Below are positions 5,041 to 7,142 of a stretch of DNA of 7,142 nt, piece by piece; the stretch's first letter is position 1; every line of letters begins with the position of its first letter. The stretch is from Planctomycetia bacterium. GTDB taxonomy: Bacteria; Planctomycetota; UBA11346. The stretch spans positions 1 through 7,142 of the forward strand of contig SYDV01000024.1 in NCBI GenBank assembly GCA_005801395.1, in the 5' to 3' direction. The notes beneath the pieces were generated by a model, which had not been told where the DNA came from, searched no databases, and saw only the letters and a program-made list of their open reading frames with translations. Made by a program: the position numbers and the translations under genes.

Positions 5041-6372
5041 TTATTTCTTCTGCAACGCCCGAATCGACGCAGCAGCCGCACTAAATACACCGGGAATTTG
5101 CGCTTCCGTCAAACAGCTAAACGCAACACGTAATTCTGTTTTACCTAATGCGATGGCACCAACGCCATGGTGTTCTAATAAATGTTGGCGCACAGCTTCG
5201 GCTTCGACGCCTTTGACGCGTAAACACATAAAATAACCGCTATTGAACGGATACACGTCCCAGCAATCGGCGTATTCGGCTTTACGGCAGGCCTCTCCGG
5301 TAACCACCGCGCGCTTGCGTAAAATCTCTACTTTTTCCGCCTGTTGCGCACGGAAGTTAGGATTTTGTAAGGCTTTCAACACAATCGATTGCCCAGGCAT
5401 GGAAACATTGCTGATGACGGCGCGAATCATGCCGCCCGTCTTTTGTTCTAGGGCATCGTACAACGCTTTGGTGCCACCTTTTACGCCATAGGTAATAAAA
5501 CCGACACGCAGTCCCCATACGAATTCTTCTTTGGTCGCGCCATCAATTTTAATCGCCAAAATGTTTGGGTGCGCATTCGCTAATTTACCAAACAAGGATT
5601 CGGTTTCACACGCCGAGTCATAAAACATGCCATAATAAGCATCGTCGCAGACCACCACCAATTGCGAACCGGCTTGTGCGGCAGCAATTAAGGCGTTTAC
5701 GATGGCACCGGCTTCGGCTTTGGACGGCGAATAACCTGAAGGATTATTTGGGAAATTTAACGCCACTACTAATTTACGGCCTTTGCGAGAAAATAAACTT
5801 TGGGTGAAAGATTCTAAATTAAAGCCAGTTAATTTTTTATCGAAGAAATTATAGAGACTAATATGGGCACCTAAACGGGTCTCCCACGAGAGATTGTAAT
5901 TTTCCCACATCAGATCACTGGACAGGGCTTCATCACCCGGGTCGAGAAATAAATCACCGATAACGGCTAATCCGTGCGTCAACGCATTAGTAACAATCGG
6001 CAAACTGGTCAACGTATCGCCTAAAGATGGCGTTTCCTCACGCTGTTTCTTGGCCCACGCTTGGCGCAAATCCGGTTTACCGAATGATGGCGCATAATCA
6101 TAGATTTCTGCTGGAGTCAGCCCTTGGAAATACTGACCAATGCAGTTGAGATGCATCGGTGCACCTGATTCCGTCGCGATGCCAACCGTGGCGTTAGCGG
6201 TCTTCGCTTTAACCTTTGCTTCAGCGCCTTGGGCCAAAATACCCTTCGCTGGAAAGAAGAAACGTTTACCCCGTTCGGACAATAACGAGAAAACCGTTGG
6301 GTTTTCCGCTTTAATCGTGGCGTTGGCGGCTTCGGCCAATGGATTTAAGGCGGTTTGCGGCTGACTGGACAT
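5041..6372 (-). CDS. PLP-dependent aminotransferase, fold type I (class I/II)
   Basis: 443 residues. The family transfers amino groups between amino and keto acids using pyridoxal phosphate, as a cytoplasmic dimer. The sequence shows N210 in FPNNPSGYSPS (the Asn that binds the PLP ring hydroxyl), a DDAYYG segment downstream (Asp to the pyridine nitrogen, then Tyr), the likely Schiff-base lysine K281 in KIDGATKEEFVWGLRVGF followed by the phosphate-binding Arg289, and a C-terminal Arg in ELRVAFS expected to hold the substrate carboxylate. The DGATKEEFVWG context differs from the usual SFSK of aspartate aminotransferases, so substrate assignment is not safe. Start at 6372 is supported by AGGAG (6381-6385) 8 nt upstream; the frame is open to an ATG at 6636, but that would run 161 bp antisense into the lipoprotein gene. 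It is convergent with the RRM gene and divergent from the lipoprotein gene. Ala- and Lys-rich N-terminus (residues 1-60) is typical of the subgroup. Confidence 0.9.
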   Translation of the reverse strand: MSSQPQTALNPLAEAANATIKAENPTVFSLLSERGKRFFFPAKGILAQGAEAKVKAKTANATVGIATESGAPMHLNCIGQYFQGLTPAEIYDYAPSFGKPDLRQAWAKKQREETPSLGDTLTSLPIVTNALTHGLAVIGDLFLDPGDEALSSDLMWENYNLSWETRLGAHISLYNFFDKKLTGFNLESFTQSLFSRKGRKLVVALNFPNNPSGYSPSKAEAGAIVNALIAAAQAGSQLVVVCDDAYYGMFYDSACETESLFGKLANAHPNILAIKIDGATKEEFVWGLRVGFITYGVKGGTKALYDALEQKTGGMIRAVISNVSMPGQSIVLKALQNPNFRAQQAEKVEILRKRAVVTGEACRKAEYADCWDVYPFNSGYFMCLRVKGVEAEAVRQHLLEHHGVGAIALGKTELRVAFSCLTEAQIPGVFSAAAASIRALQKK

Positions 6373-6400
6373 AAGGCTAACTCCTACTGGGACGGCTGAT

Positions 6401-6424
6401 CCCGTGCGCGTCATCGCGCGCGGG
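6401..6424 (+). promoter_or_regulatory. Strong GC hairpin in the divergent region
   Basis: CCCGTGCGCG (6401-6410) pairs with CGCGCGCGGG (6415-6424) over 10 bp with one G-U, loop TCAT. The G-U is a pair only in plus-strand RNA (A/C on the other strand), hinting that the fold belongs to the leader of the lipoprotein mRNA. It lies 52 bp before that start codon. Confidence 0.45.
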
Positions 6425-6429
6425 GGCCC

Positions 6430-6458
6430 GACATAGGGCTGGAAGGAGCGGAAGGCAA
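6430..6458 (-). promoter_or_regulatory. Weak sigma70-like promoter candidate for the aminotransferase gene
   Basis: On the minus strand TTGCCT (6458-6453, 4/6) and TATGTC (6435-6430, 3/6) are spaced by 17 bp, about 58 nt before the aminotransferase start. The -10 is poor. No better candidate is visible in this GC-rich 103-bp gap, and none at all was found for the lipoprotein gene. Confidence 0.2.
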
Positions 6459-6475
6459 TCGAAGACTGCGCAGCC

Positions 6476-6886
6476 ATGCTGATCCATTCATTCCACGCAC
6501 CGATTTCCATAACCATCTGTCGACGCCTAGGAGCGGTGATCCTACTCACCCTGACGTTATTGATCATTGCTGGCTGCAGCGGGCCGCGCGCTAAACTGAT
6601 CCCTAAAGCAAAAGCCTTACACGATACCCGCGTCATGCGTCTGCAAATCGTTGAGGTCTACAACAATGATCGTATGGATTACACCACTGAATTTCACGTA
6701 TCCCATGTCATCGACGCCGATGTGTTGGATGGTCCACCTGAATTGATCGGCAAACCCATCGTCTTGCCCTATGACTTGTTCTTTGTCGCCAAACCGCCAC
6801 CGCAAGTTGGCGATATCGTGGTTACTGCGCCTTTTCACTGGGTGAAAAAGAATGAAGCAGGACGGGCTAGGGAATTTGGGCAATAG
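6476..6886 (+). CDS. Small lipoprotein of unknown function
   Basis: 136 residues. It begins with an unusually long signal peptide: about 15 residues, then CRR, then a hydrophobic run (LGAVILLTLTLLIIAGC) ending in a lipobox I-A-G with Cys34 as the lipidation site. The mature part of about 103 residues starts SGPRAKLIPKAKAL and should be tethered in the periplasm or outer membrane. It has no further cysteines, no repeats and a beta-rich look (TRVMRLQIVEVY, TEFHVSHVIDADVL, KPIVLPYDLFFVAKPPPQVGDIVV); the PPPQVGDIVV turn resembles a small beta-barrel or OB-like fold, which is a guess. I do not recognise the family. The ATG at 6476 has no good SD; AAGGAG/GGAAGG (6442-6457) is too far. A GTG at 6533 has AGGAG only 2 nt away and would cut the signal peptide to about 15 residues. 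It is divergent from the aminotransferase gene. Its stop lies 6 bp before the large inverted repeat. Confidence 0.75.
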   Translation: MLIHSFHAPISITICRRLGAVILLTLTLLIIAGCSGPRAKLIPKAKALHDTRVMRLQIVEVYNNDRMDYTTEFHVSHVIDADVLDGPPELIGKPIVLPYDLFFVAKPPPQVGDIVVTAPFHWVKKNEAGRAREFGQ

Positions 6887-6892
6887 CATTTT

Positions 6893-7003
6893 ACTGGTCC
6901 GATGTCCGACGTCCGATGTCGGGAGAGCCACACGTAATTCAAAATCTTTCCAGACATCGGACATTCGGACATTCGGACATCGGACATCGGACTTCGGACC
7001 AGT
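6893..7003. repeat. Large imperfect inverted repeat of GTCCGAT-type units
   Basis: The arms 6893-6920 and 6976-7003 are reverse complements at 26 of 28 positions. They are built from GTCCGA-type units on the left and the complement on the right. The 55 bp between include three further right-type units and about 32 bp of plain sequence (6921-6952). It starts 6 nt after the lipoprotein stop, so as RNA it could form a long 3' stem. Confidence 0.85.
6954..6997. repeat. Six tandem 7-8 bp units, ACATCGG / ACATTCGG
   Basis: Units in order: ACATCGG, ACATTCGG, ACATTCGG, ACATCGG, ACATCGG, ACTTCGG. Seven- and eight-base versions alternate, so the array is out of phase with codons. The last unit runs into the first GGACC of the 13-bp array. 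Confidence 0.85.
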
Positions 7004-7112
7004 CAACAGGACCAGTCAAAAGGACCAGTCAAAAGGACCAGTCAAAAGGACCAGTCAAAAGGACCAGTCAAAAGGACCAGTCAAAAGGACCAGTCAAAAG
7101 GACCAGTCAAAA
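6996..7112. repeat. Nine tandem copies of a 13-bp unit, GGACCAGTCAAAA
   Basis: Exactly 117 bp, nine units. Units 2-9 are identical; unit 1 reads GGACCAGTCAACA (one change). Each unit contains the small dyad GAC-CA-GTC and ends in an A4 tract. Thirteen is not a multiple of three, and it has no unique spacers, so it is neither coding nor CRISPR. Perfect identity suggests recent expansion. A degenerate inverted copy (TTTTACTGGTCC, missing one G) stands at 6889-6900, at the far end of the inverted repeat. The final 30 bp (7113-7142) show nothing recognisable. Confidence 0.95.
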
Positions 7113-7142
7113 AACCGTCATTCTTGCCTCCCTTATCACTAC

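Noticed and set aside
6373..6636. N-terminal extension of the aminotransferase to an ATG at 6636
   Set aside because: It would overlap the lipoprotein gene by 161 bp, while the ATG at 6372 has a good AGGAG and fits the family.
6617..7006. 129-residue minus-strand frame with SDVRCPNVRMSDV-type repeats
   Set aside because: It is the translation of the inverted heptad repeats plus antisense of the lipoprotein gene; there is no family similarity or SD.
6996..7112. CRISPR array
   Set aside because: The 13-bp units abut directly with no unique spacers, are too short for CRISPR repeats, and no cas gene is present.
6996..7112. Replication origin with 13-mers or iterons
   Set aside because: The units are not AT-rich like oriC 13-mers, no DnaA-box cluster was seen, and there is no replication gene beside them.

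Overview
The window reads as a gene-dense stretch of a Gram-negative chromosome. My best guess is a member of the PVC group (Planctomycetes, Verrucomicrobia, Lentisphaerae and relatives). That rests on a membrane-anchored protein with squalene-cyclase-type repeats, the style of the RF2 and aminotransferase proteins, an MsbA-like exporter, a lipoprotein, and an intergenic array of short GTCCGAT-type repeats. This is inference from family style. There is no rRNA, tRNA or phylogenetic marker here that settles it.

Layout, left to right. (1) 1-846, minus strand: the N-terminal 282 codons of a protein with a TonB-like membrane anchor and terpene-cyclase-like repeats; it runs off the left edge. (2) 847-1161: an AT-rich gap with a weak promoter candidate and a perfect 15-bp palindrome. 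(3) 1162-2292, minus: prfB, peptide chain release factor 2, without the usual programmed frameshift. (4) 2293-2428: a GC-rich divergent intergenic region. (5) 2429-4243, plus: a 604-residue MsbA-type ABC exporter with fused membrane and ATPase domains. (6) 4244-4470: a leader with several hairpins. (7) 4471-4842, plus: a small RRM RNA-binding protein with a glycine-rich tail. (8) 4843-5040: three hairpins, the last a strong bidirectional terminator. (9) 5041-6372, minus: a fold-type I PLP-dependent aminotransferase. (10) 6373-6475: a second GC-rich divergent region with a strong hairpin. (11) 6476-6886, plus: a small lipoprotein of unknown function. (12) 6887-7142: a compound repeat locus, made of a large imperfect inverted repeat of 7-8 bp units that runs directly into nine tandem copies of a 13-bp unit.

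The genes do not form one pathway. They look like housekeeping or envelope genes arranged as divergent pairs (prfB/ABC exporter, aminotransferase/lipoprotein) and one convergent pair (RRM protein/aminotransferase) separated by the bidirectional terminator. Three of the six genes (prfB, ABC exporter, RRM protein) appear to start at GTG, each preceded by a well-spaced Shine-Dalgarno sequence, and their longer in-frame extensions are rejected.

No defence system, CRISPR array, transposase or phage gene is visible. The parts most worth a second look are the compound repeat at the right end, the TonB-like anchor on the repeat protein, the upstream reading frame overlapping the RF2 start, and the structured RNA flanks of the RRM gene.
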